Shown here: piece by piece, positions 46,793 to 59,477 of the stretch | Layout: each line of letters begins with the position of its first letter | How positions within the stretch are numbered: position 1 is the stretch's first letter | Source of the DNA: Brassica napus | Lineage: Eukaryota; Streptophyta; Magnoliopsida; Brassicales; Brassicaceae | Direction of reading: 5' to 3' | DNA length: 64,000 nt | Assembly (NCBI RefSeq): GCF_020379485.1 | Contig: NC_063442.1 | Location: 11,371,509-11,435,508 of the forward strand | The notes under the pieces: model-generated | The model's database searches: none | The model's input: the letters and a program-made list of their open reading frames with translations, nothing else | What the model was told of the DNA's origin: nothing | Translations under genes and position numbers: made by a program

Positions 46793-48130
46793 TTTTTTTT
46801 TTTTTGACAACAAAAGCTACTGAACAAAGAAACCGCCGAATTGAATAGCCAAATCGAAGGTAAAGAATCTACATATAACATAGCTGAAGAAGAACTCTTC
46901 ATACCACGTGCAAGCTTGTCCGTCATTGTATTTTGTGCTTTTGGAATATATCGGATCTTGAAATTAGAAAAAAAAAATCTTACTGCGTTAAAACTCCTCC
47001 ATGTGCGTAGCAAAATCTGGCTATTCTTCAGGTGACGACACCATCTTCACCAGTTAGAATAATCTGTCGCAATACTACATCTGAAAACTACAGGGTCTTC
47101 ATACACTCCATCACCCAGATCAATGATTCACATTCCGCATGTAAAGGAGATAGACTTCGTCTTAAATTCATTGCCCCCATCATGACATCATCTGAGCTTC
47201 TCTCTCGACAGTACCAACCCTGTCCAGTGAAAGCATCCTGCTCCCTCCATACCCCATCAATGTAGCAAATTCGGTTACCCATAAATTGCACATTCGTTTC
47301 TGGCTGTAAATACTTGTGTTGTTAGTCCAACAATTACGCTTCAATCCAAAGTGTTCCTTCAATTTCTGCTTTACGCAATATTTCCTGAGGATTTTCATTC
47401 CAATTCTGATAAAAATTTTCATTTATATTTTTTCAGATATACCACATAATCCATGGAAAACAATCAGAGTCGATTTCTTTCGGAACTCTCCAGAACAAGT
47501 GATCTAAATTAGTGAACACCGAAGAAGATGGAAAAATTCCGGGAGGAGAAAAGATCCTAGATAAAGCCCAAGTTTATAATGCTGGTGGACATTCAAAGAG
47601 GACATGATTTATAGATTCTTCCTCCGCTCCACTTAAACTACATCGTGGATCACAATCTATGCCACGCGTCCTAAGCACCTTTGCTACCGGTAGGATTTCT
47701 GATAATACTTGCCAAACAAAATGTTTAAGTTTCGGAGAGCACCTAAGTTTCCATGAGAAAGCTAATAGGGGTTTAACATTCAGCCCATAAATTGAATCCT
47801 TGGACCCTTATCTGGATATAAAGATTCTGTTCGGAATCCCGATTTAACTATGTACCTCCCAGATTCAGTAAACATCTACCAGCCGTTGTCTCCTACTAAC
47901 TGCCAATCCATGAATGATCTTCACATCATCATGATGGAAAAGATCATTGAGCAGATCTATTTCCAAGAGCGATCAATCGGATCAATAAGATTCTCTACCA
48001 TAAGAGATTGATCCAACAAAAGTGACTGAGTTTTTGGTATTGCTTATCTTGGGCGAGGAGCAGAAATTCAGGGATCATTCCAAACGGAGATCTTTCCCTT
48101 CCAAAGATGTTCAATTTTCTCTTTTATTCT
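46793..48130 (-). mobile_element. LINE ORF2 3' part (zf-RVT plus RNase H), degenerate
   Basis: The poly(A) tail appears as 13 T at 46793-46805. Moving rightwards on the - strand are the RNase H end (IRYIPKAQNTMTDKLARG), its beginning (CYIDGVWREQDAFTGQGWY and SLSPLHAECESLIWVMECM), and then zf-RVT pieces up to about 48130. Frames shift several times. It is related to the copy at 50287-52319 but clearly diverged. Confidence 0.75.
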
Positions 48131-49795
48131 AAAAAACTTTAGAAAGTAGATTTTTTGTTTCGACAATTTAGAAATATTACTTATTGATAAGAAATTGTAT
48201 TAAAAAGACGCGTATCATGAAGCTATGAGCGTAGTTATAATTAGTTTACCATAAAGAATTATAATTTCATTTGGTTTCCAAAATTAGTTTAGATTGTTCA
48301 ACCAGAATAAATGAAAAATGAAAAAGTTTGATTTAGTGAAACTAAGTTAGAAGTTAAAATAACGATTATTTTACAACAAGGTTGCCTTATTTATTTTTGA
48401 CTAAACAAGGTTGCCTTATATAATATTTATCACTACTAATCAATTCTGTTTTCTTGGTAAGTTGGTAACTGGAACAGGTTCCTCGACCTCGATCAGGTCA
48501 AATAATACAAATGCACTTTGACAAAAGCAAATGTTAGATCGTTATATAGAACCATCGTCTTTTTGCTTTTAGGTTATATTTATTTTCAGGTGCTTCTCTA
48601 GAAAACAATATTGACTCATTTACTTCAAAATGTGAAAAGAGAATTAATGGATGTATTCTATTTAAAATTTTAAATGATTTAAGTTTTAATGAATTTTTAA
48701 ATGATTTTAGATGAACTGTAAAACTTATTATGATTTTAGATAAACTACCACAGCTATGATATTTGAATTTTTTAAATATTAAAACTCCAACAAAAAAATT
48801 TTAAATCGGTAAACACCTCTTAAAATCTTAAATTAAAATATTTTCAGTAACCAAATATTTTTAATTTAATATATTTAATAATCATGAATTTTTTATTTAT
48901 GTTTAATTAATAATATTTAGTTTATTATTTAATACAATTACTTCAAACTCTCTTACATCTCTTAAATATTTTGGGTTTGAAGTTACGCGTATTTTTATTA
49001 TAATAAAAATTTACAGATTCATTAGCGATAAGTATATATAGGATTTTGTTTCGGAGATATATATATATATATATATATATAATAATGGATTCCATATCAG
49101 TTCATATACAAGTTGTTTGACTAGTAAAATAACTATTTACCATTTCTAGATACCTATCAAACAACCTTTGAAAACAAATAATTTATGTAAATATGTCGGA
49201 CGGAAGAGTTGTGAAGCTAATAAAGAGAAAAAGTTGCATATGCACCTATAATATATATTTTTTTCAAAGAATGAACCTATAGTATTTTCAAAACATAATA
49301 TACTTTAACTAATTTATAAATACATTTACTGTAATTTATAAGGTTATACCCATAACAATGTTGTGTATATAATATAAAAATATTTCTAGATCCCCCCTAA
49401 CTGAAGATACTTTTTATATAGAAACAACATTATGCTACAATTTTAATAAATAAGACAATTATAAGTAAGCGAATTAAATTCAAAAAGTGAAAATATACTC
49501 CCATGAGGCTTCTCATTTTTCAAACAGCTCTAACACCTTTGAAAAGACAAGTTGTTCCAATTCTTCAATGAAACTCTTTCAACGAATGAACAACATGTCT
49601 TTGAAATCGTTCAACAAGTGGCTAGTCATATTTTTATAATGATCAACAAAAGACTTCATATATGTGAAAGGTTGACTTCTTTGTATCCTCTACGGATTAG
49701 GTGTACTCACAAAATAGCAAGGGTTTTCTTTTAATTCATAATTTCTGGAAAGATTCAAGACCTACTTAAAACATAAACAAACCATAATGGCATTT
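48131..49795. other. AT-rich intergenic DNA
   Basis: No gene. (AT)n at 49057-49080. Confidence 0.45.
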
Positions 49796-50027
49796 ATTGA
49801 ATTTTCCAACAAATGGCATAGGGAGGCAGCTCCTTTCAGTAACGCCTCAGAATCTGGGGTTATTTGCCTAAAAAATCAAAACTCGTGGTGGTGATGAATC
49901 TTCAGTTAACCATTGAATTTTTCAACAAATGGCATAGGGAGGCAGCTCCTTTCAGTAACGCCTCAGAATCTGGGGTTATTTGCCTAAAAAATCAAAACTC
50001 GTGGTGGTGGTGAATCTTCAGTTAACC
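49796..50027. repeat. tandem duplication, 116-bp unit, two near-identical copies
   Basis: The unit 'attgaatttt...ttcagttaacc' occupies 49796-49911 and 49912-50027 with about two differences. It contains 'ggcagctcctttcagtaacg'. There is no recognisable coding sense. Confidence 0.93.
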
Positions 50028-50286
50028 AGTGAACCCATAATTGTAAAGCAAGTAACGTCCGTGCAAGATAATAAATTTTAATAGTCCAGAAAGTTATATT
50101 GGTAAGTGAATTCTTATCAATTTTGAAAATTTTGAGATTTCATTGTTATTGGTTCTTGGATTTCAAAAATCTTAATAGAATTCTTTGTTACTGATTTAAA
50201 AATTTTCAAAATCCATTCAAATCTTTTGTCATTCAAAAAGTTTAGTTATTATTCATTTTTTAATTATAACTAAAATTAGTGTTATT

Positions 50287-52319
50287 TTTTTTTTTGTCAT
50301 CAACAAACAGACTCATATAGACTCTGCGAACCTAACTGGTAACTCCGCATCCATGTGAACGACGAAAGACGATTGTTTTCTGGCACATCGTGCTAGACTA
50401 TCCGCCTTTTGATTTTCCGTCCGAGGTACATGAATGATTGTTGAGCTAGTAAAACATGTCTTCAGTAGCTTTATGTCGTGCAGGTAACTCTCAAACGCCG
50501 GCCATTCCTCTGGTTCCGAAACTATCTTCACCAATTGAGAACAATCCGTAGCAAAAGTAACCTGAAACTGATGTAAATTCCTCATGCATTCCATTGCCCA
50601 TATCAAAGCTTCCATCTCTGCATGAAGAGGTGAAAGACATGCCCTAGTATTCCTTGCACCCATCAATCCCTGAAAGCCCTCGAGTATGCTATATCATCCT
50701 TGACCTGAATAAGGTTCTTTATCTTTCCAGGAACCATCTATAAAACACCAACGACCAACTCTCAGCTGCCGATTCAAAACCTCATTCTGTGGTGGAGTCT
50801 GCTTAGTCTTAATCACCTGGGCCTCAGCCCAAAGTGTTGATTCAGTTTCTGCAAGCGTAAGTGTATCTTTTGGATCAATATCCAAATTACTAAAGACCTT
50901 ATTATTCCTTCCTTTCCAGATATACCATAGTATCCACGCAAAATGATGATCTTCCATCTTCGGGAGTACCCTCCAGAAAAGATGATCCATATTTGTAAAT
51001 AATGAGATTGTGGGAAAGTAGACTGGGTTAGACGGTATCTTTGATAAAGCCCAAACTTGACGCGCAGGAGGGCACTCAAAAAACACATGGTTTATTGATT
51101 CCTCCTCAGCTCCACATCTAATACAACAAATATCTCCCTTCATTCCTCTTGCTTGCAGATTCTTCTTAACAGCTATACAACCGGATACCATTTGCCATAA
51201 AAAATGCTTAAGCTTCGGAGGACATCTCACCTCCCAACAGAAAGCTTTTAGAGTATCCACTGTGGGACCATAAAAAGCTGGTGGTTTTGCCTTGTCCGGA
51301 TAGACCCGTTCTAGCTGATATCCTGTTTTAACCGAATATTTTCCATTATTTGTGAAATGCCATCCATTCCTATCCACCAATTGAGTCTTACTCAAAGGAA
51401 TACTTTCAATAATTTGAGCGTCCTGGGGATCCACCAAATCCCGGATTACTTGCGACTTCCAAGTTCGTGAAATTGGATCTATCAAAGAGTCCACTGTGAG
51501 GTCCTGATAAGTGTCATGTTGCTTTTTGTTTGCTGGTCTCGGGCGAGTGGTTGGGAGCCATGGATCACTCCATACAGAGATAGAGGACCCCGTTCCCACC
51601 CTTTTGATTAGTCCTTTGCTAACCAGAGATCTAGCAGATACAATACTCCTCCAACCGTATGACGAAGAGTATGAACGGATCGGTTCTAGGGGTGAGGCAT
51701 TCCTATAGTACCGTCCTTTAAAAACTCTAGCAAAAAGAGTTGAAGGCTTCTCTATCAGCCTCCACAATTGCTTTCCAAGCATAGCTGTATTGAAATCCGT
51801 TATGTCCTTAAAGCCTAGACCTCCTTCGTCTTTGTTTGTACATACTTTGTCCCATGACTTCCAGTGCATACCCCTTGTATTTCCCCCTGGGCTCCACCAA
51901 AATTTTGATACCGCACTCGTCAATTTCTTTACCGTTGCTTTTGGTACCCGATAAACAGACATCACATGGTTAGGCAAAGCCGTGACTACTGATTTAATGA
52001 TAACTTCCTTTCCACCTTTTGAAAAAAACTTAAACGTCCACCCATTCACCCTGTTATTCAAACGGTCCTTGGCAAAACCAAAAACTTGTATCTTGGATCC
52101 CCCAAGACTCTCTGGCAGACCTAGATATGATCCCATCCCTCCTAAATTTTGTATCCCAAGGATGTCTCTCAATTCCTGTCTAGTGGACTCCTCAATCTTA
52201 TGTCCAAATTGAATCGAAGATTTCTGAAAATTAATCAGTTGCCCCGAGACCACCTCATATTCCTTCAGAATCCTAAGAATAGTATCATCTGCGAACAATA
52301 AATGAGAGATTGAAGAACA
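50287..52319 (-). mobile_element. 5'-truncated LINE with 21-bp target duplication
   Basis: 'ataactaaaattagtgttatt' occurs at 50266-50286 and again at 52320-52340, a 21-base target duplication of LINE type. On the - strand the element ends in GATGAC plus nine A (T run at 50287-50295). It starts inside the reverse transcriptase at the FADD motif, so about two-thirds of a full LINE is missing. Confidence 0.93.
50313..52298 (-). pseudogene. LINE ORF2 C-terminal half, one in-frame stop
   Basis: It starts at FADDTI (polymerase active-site Asp pair). Next come the RT thumb (GQLINFQKSSIQFG, YLGLPESLGGSK, GGLGFKDITDFNTAMLGKQL), zf-RVT (KLKHFLWQMVSGCIAVKKNL, CIRCGAEEESINHVFFECP) and RNase H (CFIDGSWKD, SPLHAEMEALIWAMECM, FATDCSQLVK, IIHVPRTENQKADSLAR). 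Residues normally present between FADD and the thumb helix are missing, a small internal deletion. The only stop is TGA at about 50697-50699, where the sister copy at 47 kb has Trp (GQGWY). The frame is otherwise open, so the insertion is fairly recent. Confidence 0.9.
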
Positions 52320-52340
52320 ATAACTAAAATTAGTGTTATT

Positions 52341-55300
52341 AGAAGATGAATTCTATTCATTTTTAGTTATACGACTCAACGTTCAAAATATCATATGTAT
52401 CCATGTGATTTTCAAAATCCATACTAACAAAACAAAATAGTTGTACTTAAAAAATATCTATTGCAATTTAAGTCCAAATTATATGTCCAAAACTATTATT
52501 TTTGAATATATAATTATTTTACATTGTTTTATCATTTTTGAATATACAATTATATTTATAAATATTAAAATATTTTATAAAAATATTTTCATAAAGTATT
52601 TTTGAATTTTAAAAAGAAAACTTGACAAAAAATTGAAAAACAAAATTCGAAAAGTATTAAAAAATTGTAAAAAGTTTAAATTTAAAAATATATAATTCGA
52701 AATTAAAGAAAAATTATAATTCTTATTATTTATATATCTACAAATAGTCTTTTGCATTTTTAATGAAACCTCTTTTGGTTCATTTTTTTGTGACAAAAAC
52801 TTAAAATAAACTATTTAAAAGAATCGCCCAATTTGTATGTATCACTATTATTATTATTTTTTAATTTGAAAGAAAATATAAATAATCATGCTATATGATT
52901 GAGAAAAAATATTATATATTTACTTTACAAAAAGAATGATAGAAAAAAGGTAATACAAATTCATGAAAAATCTATACCAATCTAAAAAAGTTATGATCAA
53001 ATTTCATTAGTCAATGTATAAAAAATGTCACAATCCACATAACTTTGTTAAATCTATCAACTTTTAAAATTTTACAAACTCGATACAAATTCATCTCCCA
53101 ATAACCCCCCAAAGGTTGAACATTACAAGATTTTCTATTATTTTTATTTATAGTTAATTTAATTATCATTAAATATGCACCCTAGCTTAAAATTTAGGAA
53201 GTAAAAATTAATTTATTGGTTTTAAAAATAATGAGTTCAAATTATATTAACACTAAATTTAATTAACTAATCAATTATATTATATTAATTACTATAAACG
53301 GAATTATATATACTTACTAATTCGTATATATTCAATTCTAATCTAATTTAAATGCAAGAAAACAAATTCTTTAAACCCTTCACCAAATACATAATAATAT
53401 AATTTTTATCGATAGAGTATTAAAATTAGATATATATATATATATATATAATATTTAATAAAATAAATATTATATTTATCTACTTTTAATATTTAATGAT
53501 ATGACTGAACATGTTATTATTGATATTTTAAGTATAGTTCTACGGGTTATTCCACCAAACATGTAAAATATTTATTAAATAGAACTTATTAAATATAAAA
53601 TTAATTGAAGAAAACATAAAACACAAGTTAGACTTGGGGGTTTATGTATCTATTGGGATATGGGTTGAGTATTTTAAATTTCTCTTCTAATTTATATCAC
53701 ATCATAAGTCTCATTCCGGTAAATTTGTAAGTACAAATCAGGCTCGAATATAACACATTGATTTTGGTTCTGATTTGTAGAACATCCTAAAACTCATAAA
53801 GTAGCTATATATCATTCGGATTCAGATTATATTGATTTGGTTCGGATACATCCAAATTTAAATCAAAATTTAAAAACAAAACATAAAAAATAAATACTTA
53901 TTATATAGAATTAGATATTTGAAGTTCTTATTTAAAATTTAAATACTTATTTTTATATATCATTTCAAAATAAATATAGAAATAAATATTTGAAGTACAT
54001 ATTTATGTTTCGAATATTTATATTTTTGATTAATTGGGACATTAGGATAGGTTTTTCAGATTTTTCGGGTTATCCATTCGGATTTGACTAATAACACTTC
54101 GAATTCAGATTTGTTTTGTACCACCATACAAGATTCATTCTGGTATATTTTATATTTTGGACCGGGTACGAACCGTATTTTTGGTTTGGGTTTAGTTCGG
54201 ACTTCGGGTTATGGATTATATATATATATATATACCTACGTCTACTTTAGATAATGAGAAAATGCGAGTATAACAAGTTTTCACTGAAAAATTATTAAGG
54301 CACGGATCAAAATCAATTATTAATTATGATATTTTGGGTCGACAACATTTAAAGGAAAAAAAAATCTTATTTGCAAAACTGACGGTCCAGAAAAATTATA
54401 CATGTGATGTCACCAAAATCCCTCGTTGTTGAAATTTCCTTCGGTTGAGATTTGTTTTCAACGAAACAGTGATATTATATTATAACAAAACATGTGTCTA
54501 TTATTAATGTTGACTGTTGGAGAGAAGTATAAGCCAATATGCCGACAAAAAAAGTATAGCCAATTTGGAGACGATGTAATAATACAAGAGTTTTTACATT
54601 ATAGTTTTATTTTCTGGGATTATATTGAATCAAGTTTTTATAATTGTTTATGTTAAAATGGCAAATTATCATTTTTAGTTGTGGATTTAGCAAATTCTAT
54701 GGTGTTATTAACTACAATATTGGTTGATGTCTTAAAAAATAGAATTAGTGATAGCATTTTAAAATTGTTAAAACATACATTCAAATTTACTATCATTGAA
54801 ATAATAATTTAATTATTTATTGCATCATCAAATATTTTTGTCAAAGAGTATGGAAATTGATGATCAATTAATCAAAATCAACTACTCACAACATATACGA
54901 TTAAAATGCAGTTTTATGAACAATAATTGTATAACACATCTTTCTTCACAACACACATATCCATGAAACGATTTTATCTGCACAATACTAATAGTGTGTA
55001 CATTTACGAAGGATAACTCTCTACAACACTCGAACTGAAACTATGAGAGACGGTTCTTCTTGAATATTAACATTACTCTGGAACTTCTAGTACGTTTGTG
55101 TCAAAAGGATGTACAATCCTGTAAATCGCGGACTACCAAATCAAATTACTTCCACAGAATATAACATTCTCTATAAACTGCTGTAAAGATTTATGTTTCC
55201 TTTTGGCTGTTATCAACTATTTTCAGTTGCACCACAATTTAATATGCAATATTTTTTAATCCAAGGAATCCTCAAATCCAATCATATCGGTGAACATGCG

Positions 55301-56740
55301 CAACATCCCCGCGTTGACTGCTTCCAACTATATCATACAGAGCCTTCAAGTATTCTTTGTATGAGTTAGAAAACCAAATTGAAATAAACAATTACACATA
55401 AAACCGATAATATGAAAACAAACAATGAAAAATGTTTTCACAAATGAGACCACAAAGTCGATATGATATTTTTTCCTTAATTCTTTATATTGACTTTGTA
55501 GTGCGACAGGCCATAAACGACTTAGAGTCACATGATAAAATCATGATAAACTTTCACACAACGCTCGTGAACAGTTTCTACGAACTACAAATACTATGAA
55601 ACACTCGTAAACTTATTATGGGAGATTTTTGATGGTTTTCGATGTGAAAATGTGTCCATGAAGAGTGAGGATATATAGACTAATTTTTAAAAAGAAGGCG
55701 AAAAACGACTTTCAGTTAATTGTTGCAAAATGTTCAGCCCCTTAGCGGAGATTCACGGAGATCTTAGGAAGTGGATGTTACGAAATTTTTTCATCAAGTT
55801 TCTCTCACTCTCGTTTCCCGTTTAAATATCTTGACGAGAGATAGACTTCGTGTTATTTTAAGAGGAACTACGCATCGTTTAAATATGATGCTGTTTTTAG
55901 TTCTGAAATATGCCAAAAACTGAAATTAATTTGGCCATAAAATGATCTTAATGAGCCTTCGACCTTTCACCAAAGCCCACACCCACGCGAGCCGGTCAGA
56001 CGGTGGCGGCGACACATGCAAGCTCTCTCTCCTTGAAGCCTTGGACCAATGTTACGCGGGTGAACATATTTATGCAACTCAAGTTTTGTTGTTCCACCCT
56101 ATGTGAGCCAAAGAGAAATGACTTGTCTTTGTCTTAAAATCTTTTCAACTTGTCCACTTCATTGTTTCATTTGTCATTGCAAGTTTTCTAACGAACGATT
56201 AATCCTTGCTATAACGACCACCAGTTTGACCAGAATAGCCACTGAAAAAGTAAAAAAAAAAAAAGTCAAATTTTATATTTTTGTCAAAAAGAGAGTTCCA
56301 ACAGCGTCGCTCCCTCTTGACGGGCACGATCTTCATTAATACACCAGTGCACACAATATATATATATATATATACTTCTTTTTTTTTTTTTGTGTGTGAG
56401 AAACGCCAACAACTAGCCGCTGCATTTAATCGTGAGGATAAAGTGGACAACTAAATATAAGCTCTCTTCAGCTTCTTGTTGTCTGCGCAACAACTACTCT
56501 TGAAGTATTTTCTTGCATACGGAATCTACTCTGGCCATATAAACAATTCAACGTACTAAAAACAAAAAAAAATGTCATAAATCAGTTGAAAAAAATGGTA
56601 TAACTTGGACGGCTTAAACGATGGTTACATGAAAAAACATATATTAACGACCGATAGAATGTTTGTCATACTTAGTTATCGGATTGCGATGTCCTTTCCA
56701 GTTAGTCATTTAATAATGTTCCACGTCATGAAAATCTTCA
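52341..56740. other. 4.4 kb without a recognised gene
   Basis: Mostly very AT-rich. (TA)n runs lie at 53432-53450 and 54211-54232. 53750-54210 has 'attcggat', 'ggttcgga' and similar words common in Brassicaceae intergenic repeats. 55960-56060 is GC-richer but has no frame. A further (TA)n and T tract lies at 56357-56392. Confidence 0.5.
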
Positions 56741-56972
56741 TAAGAGCATCTCCAATGGTGTTACCCACCATTGGAGTCCTTAGCCATATTTTAATAATTT
56801 TTTTTTTCTTCTGAATAGTTAAGGACTTTGATCCTAATTATATGTCCAATGGTGTTACTACTATGAAGTCCTTAGAATTTTTTTTTTTTTAAGAAATTAA
56901 AAATTATGAAAGTTGCAAAACATTAAAATTGAAAATTCATTTATTGAATGATTAAATGCAAACATACAATAA

Positions 56973-57929
56973 TTATTCATCTTCATCATTACCAAACTTG
57001 TTCCAAATATTTTCTACCAAATCATTTTTCAATCGTTCATGTAACTGCCTATCACGAAGATGAGTCCGTATAAGAAGCATATTAGCGAGACTTGGAGGCA
57101 TCTCGGAAGTATTGGGTGCATCCACATTCGAACTTCTGGTCGAGGTTCCTTCTTCAAATTCAGATGTATCATACTGAGTGTATCCATTGCGTTCATTTTC
57201 TACTATCATATTGTGAAGTATGATACATGTTCGCATAACCATCCCTATCTGTTTCTTGTCCCACAAAATAGCCGGGTTTTTCACTATTGCAAATCGAGAT
57301 TGCAATACTCCAAAAGCCCGCTCCACATCTTTTCGGGTTGATTCTTGAACTTTAGCAAATAACTCTGCTTTAGGACCTTGAGGAAGTGAGATAGATTGGA
57401 TAAATGTTGACCATTTTGGATATATACCGTCAGTGAGGTAGTACGCCATATCATATTGGTGTCCGTTGACCACGTATTGTACCCTTGGAGCTCGACCTTG
57501 TAAAATGTCATCAAAAATAGGTGACCGATCGAGGACGTTAATATCGTTTAAGGTACCTGGTGGACCAAAAAAAGCATGCCATATCCAAAGATCTTGTGAA
57601 GCGACAGCCTCCAAGACAATTGTCGGCTTTCCTGATCCACGTGTGTACTGTCCTTTCCAAGCAGTTGGGCAATTTTTCCACTCCCAATGCATACAATCGA
57701 TGCTTCCAACCATTCCAGGAAAGCCACGTATTTCTCCAATGTCGAGTAGTCGTTGAAGATCTTCTGTAGTGGGTCTGCGTAGATATTCTTCTCCAAATAA
57801 TTGTATTACGCTTTCTGTAAAATTAGTTAAACACGAAAGTGCTGTGCTTTCACCAAGTCGGAGATATTCGTCTGTGGCGTCCGCCGCGCAGCCATAAGCA
57901 AGCATACGAATAGCTGCCGTACACTTCAT
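56973..57929 (-). pseudogene. Harbinger DDE transposase, N-terminus missing
   Basis: About 318 residues from ATG 57929 (MKCTAAIRMLAYG) to the stop at 56973. The DDE_Tnp_4 core is complete: first Asp in GSIDCMHWEW, second in GTLNDINVLD, Glu in KDVERAFGVLQ, plus conserved GKPTIVLEAVAS and YYLTDGIYPKW. Full plant relatives have roughly 80-100 further residues before KCTAAIRML, including the helix-turn-helix region that binds the ends. Here the frame is cut off by TAG about 75 bases upstream, and the sequence before it is unrelated. Catalysis might be retained, but DNA binding is probably lost. The start at TTG 57941 is not a real start. It lies 66 bases downstream of the zinc-finger gene. Confidence 0.85.
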
Positions 57930-57995
57930 GTTACAATGCAAACTCCTACTAATTTCACACGAGGCAGAGATGAAGGATAATTTAATCCACTAACC

Positions 57996-58528
57996 TCAGA
58001 GGGCTCTCTCGAGTTCAGCCACACGCATAAGCAGCATTCTCACCTCGTCCTGCAGCATTCTCACCTGGTCCTGAACATACATCATACAGTTATTACAGAA
58101 CTATAGTCCTATAAGTAAAGTCCTAAAGACATAACAGATCACTCATCACTCACCTTAAGTGCCTGGCACTCTCTCAGAAGCTTCGCCTGCTCGTGATACC
58201 GTTCTTTGAGCCTCTCAACTTCTTCATGAATAGCCGTAACCCATGGTTGCCTGAAATGCAGCCCATCATTCTGCAAAAAAAGATAAACATTTGTCAGAAT
58301 ATGAACCATAAAAATAACCAGATTAATTACAGTACATACCTCAAAGTCTTTGCAGATAAAGTATCTTTTTCCCGGGAGGTAGTCGTACGTATCATCTTCA
58401 TCAACGGTTTCTTTCGTGATTGATCCACAGGGGCAAATTTTGGGAATCCCCTGTTGCGCATTTGCAACAAAATCGATCATGTTGTAGTACTCTTTCTGTG
58501 CTTTCTTATCTCGAAGTTCTTCCTCCAT
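57996..58528 (-). CDS. GRF-type zinc-finger protein with coiled-coil tail
   Basis: Three exons with clean GT-AG sites and kept phase: 58528-58340 (donor GTATGT), 58270-58154 (acceptor TTGCAG, donor GTGAGT) and 58070-57996 (acceptor GTTCAG). The product is 126 residues, MEEELRDKKA to VAELERAL. Residues 28-75 hold a GRF-like finger: KICPCGS ... PGKRYFICKDFE ... HFRQPW. The fourth usual Cys is not obvious. Residues 76-126 are a charged coiled coil (EEVERLKERYHEQAKLLREC, MLQDEVRMLLMRVAELERAL). GRF fingers bind nucleic acid, and small GRF-plus-coil proteins are abundant in Brassicaceae, often near transposons. Its position inside intact TIRs suggests a captured gene or a partner protein for transposition. 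Expression is unknown. Confidence 0.75.
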
Positions 58529-59206
58529 TTCAAAACCTGCAAGGAAAATCATGTTATCAGATTCATAATTAGCTATAAGGATAGCTTAACACAAATGGTT
58601 TCGACTATCCCGAACCCGTAATCGATTTACAAATCAATCTCGAACCGTAAAATTATTTATAACTCTTCACGGAACGTAAATCAATCCAGAAGTCAATCCC
58701 AACTCAATTTCAAACCCTATATCTATTAAAACCATACGATAGAACTCTCAAACAACAAAGAACCGATTCGAGATGCAGAAAATAACAAACCTAGACGAAA
58801 ACCGTAAATCGAAAAAAATTCCCAATTCGATTTGAAACCTAAAATAGATTTTTACCACACGATAGAACCCTAGAACTGACTTAATCAACATGCATCAACA
58901 CCTAATCCACAAATATTGAGTTAAGAGCACGCGATTTACCTTCACCGTTTCACGATCTCTGAATCGCCTTTCGCCTTCGGGAGAGTTTTTTTTCCGAGAC
59001 GGAGAAAGAGAATGAATGTTTTTTTCCACATACGAAACACAACCCATGCCATGACCACTCCCGTCTTGCCACGTCATTAAGGATTTGATCCTTAAACCCC
59101 TTAATTTAGGATCAATCCTTCGGTTACGACATTTTAAAATTATTTTTTTAATTGCTTTTACCTAAGTTATCGCGCTTAGGATTCATCACGAACCCGCGTT
59201 GCGGGT
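58529..59206. other. Harbinger interior upstream of the zinc-finger gene
   Basis: No gene recognised. 'gcag' directly before 'gttttgaaATG' suggests a 5'-UTR intron ending near 58540, so the promoter probably lies within 58600-59200, inside the element. Confidence 0.35.
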
Positions 59207-59213
59207 GCTCTAA

Positions 59214-59445
59214 GACATTAAGTCTTTGAAGTTGATTGATCTCTCTACTTATCTGTATTTGTCATTTTTAGAGCTGTAGGTATATTAAGTCTACATAGAT
59301 CAAAGCCACAAGAGTTTCTTTGATTATTAAATGATGAATATTTTTTTGGCTATTGGTATTAAATGAGATATTGAAACTATAGTTAAGATTTATGATTTTC
59401 AGCATTATTTACCAAAAGAACTGATAATATAATATATAACTGATA

Positions 59446-59477
<32 letters not shown>

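Larger units (their letters stand above)
56744..59210 (-). mobile_element. PIF/Harbinger element carrying transposase and a GRF zinc-finger gene
   Basis: 2,467 bp. The left end GAGCATCTCCAATGG and the right end reverse complement GAGCACCCGCAACGCGGG share the outer GAGCA(T/C) and are flanked by TAA (56741-56743 and 59211-59213), the 3-bp duplication of this superfamily. The TIRs are imperfect beyond about 6-10 bases. Two genes lie inside on the - strand: a three-exon zinc-finger gene (58528-57996) and then a truncated DDE transposase (57929-56973). The usual Myb/SANT-like second protein of PIF elements is not seen. Confidence 0.88.
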
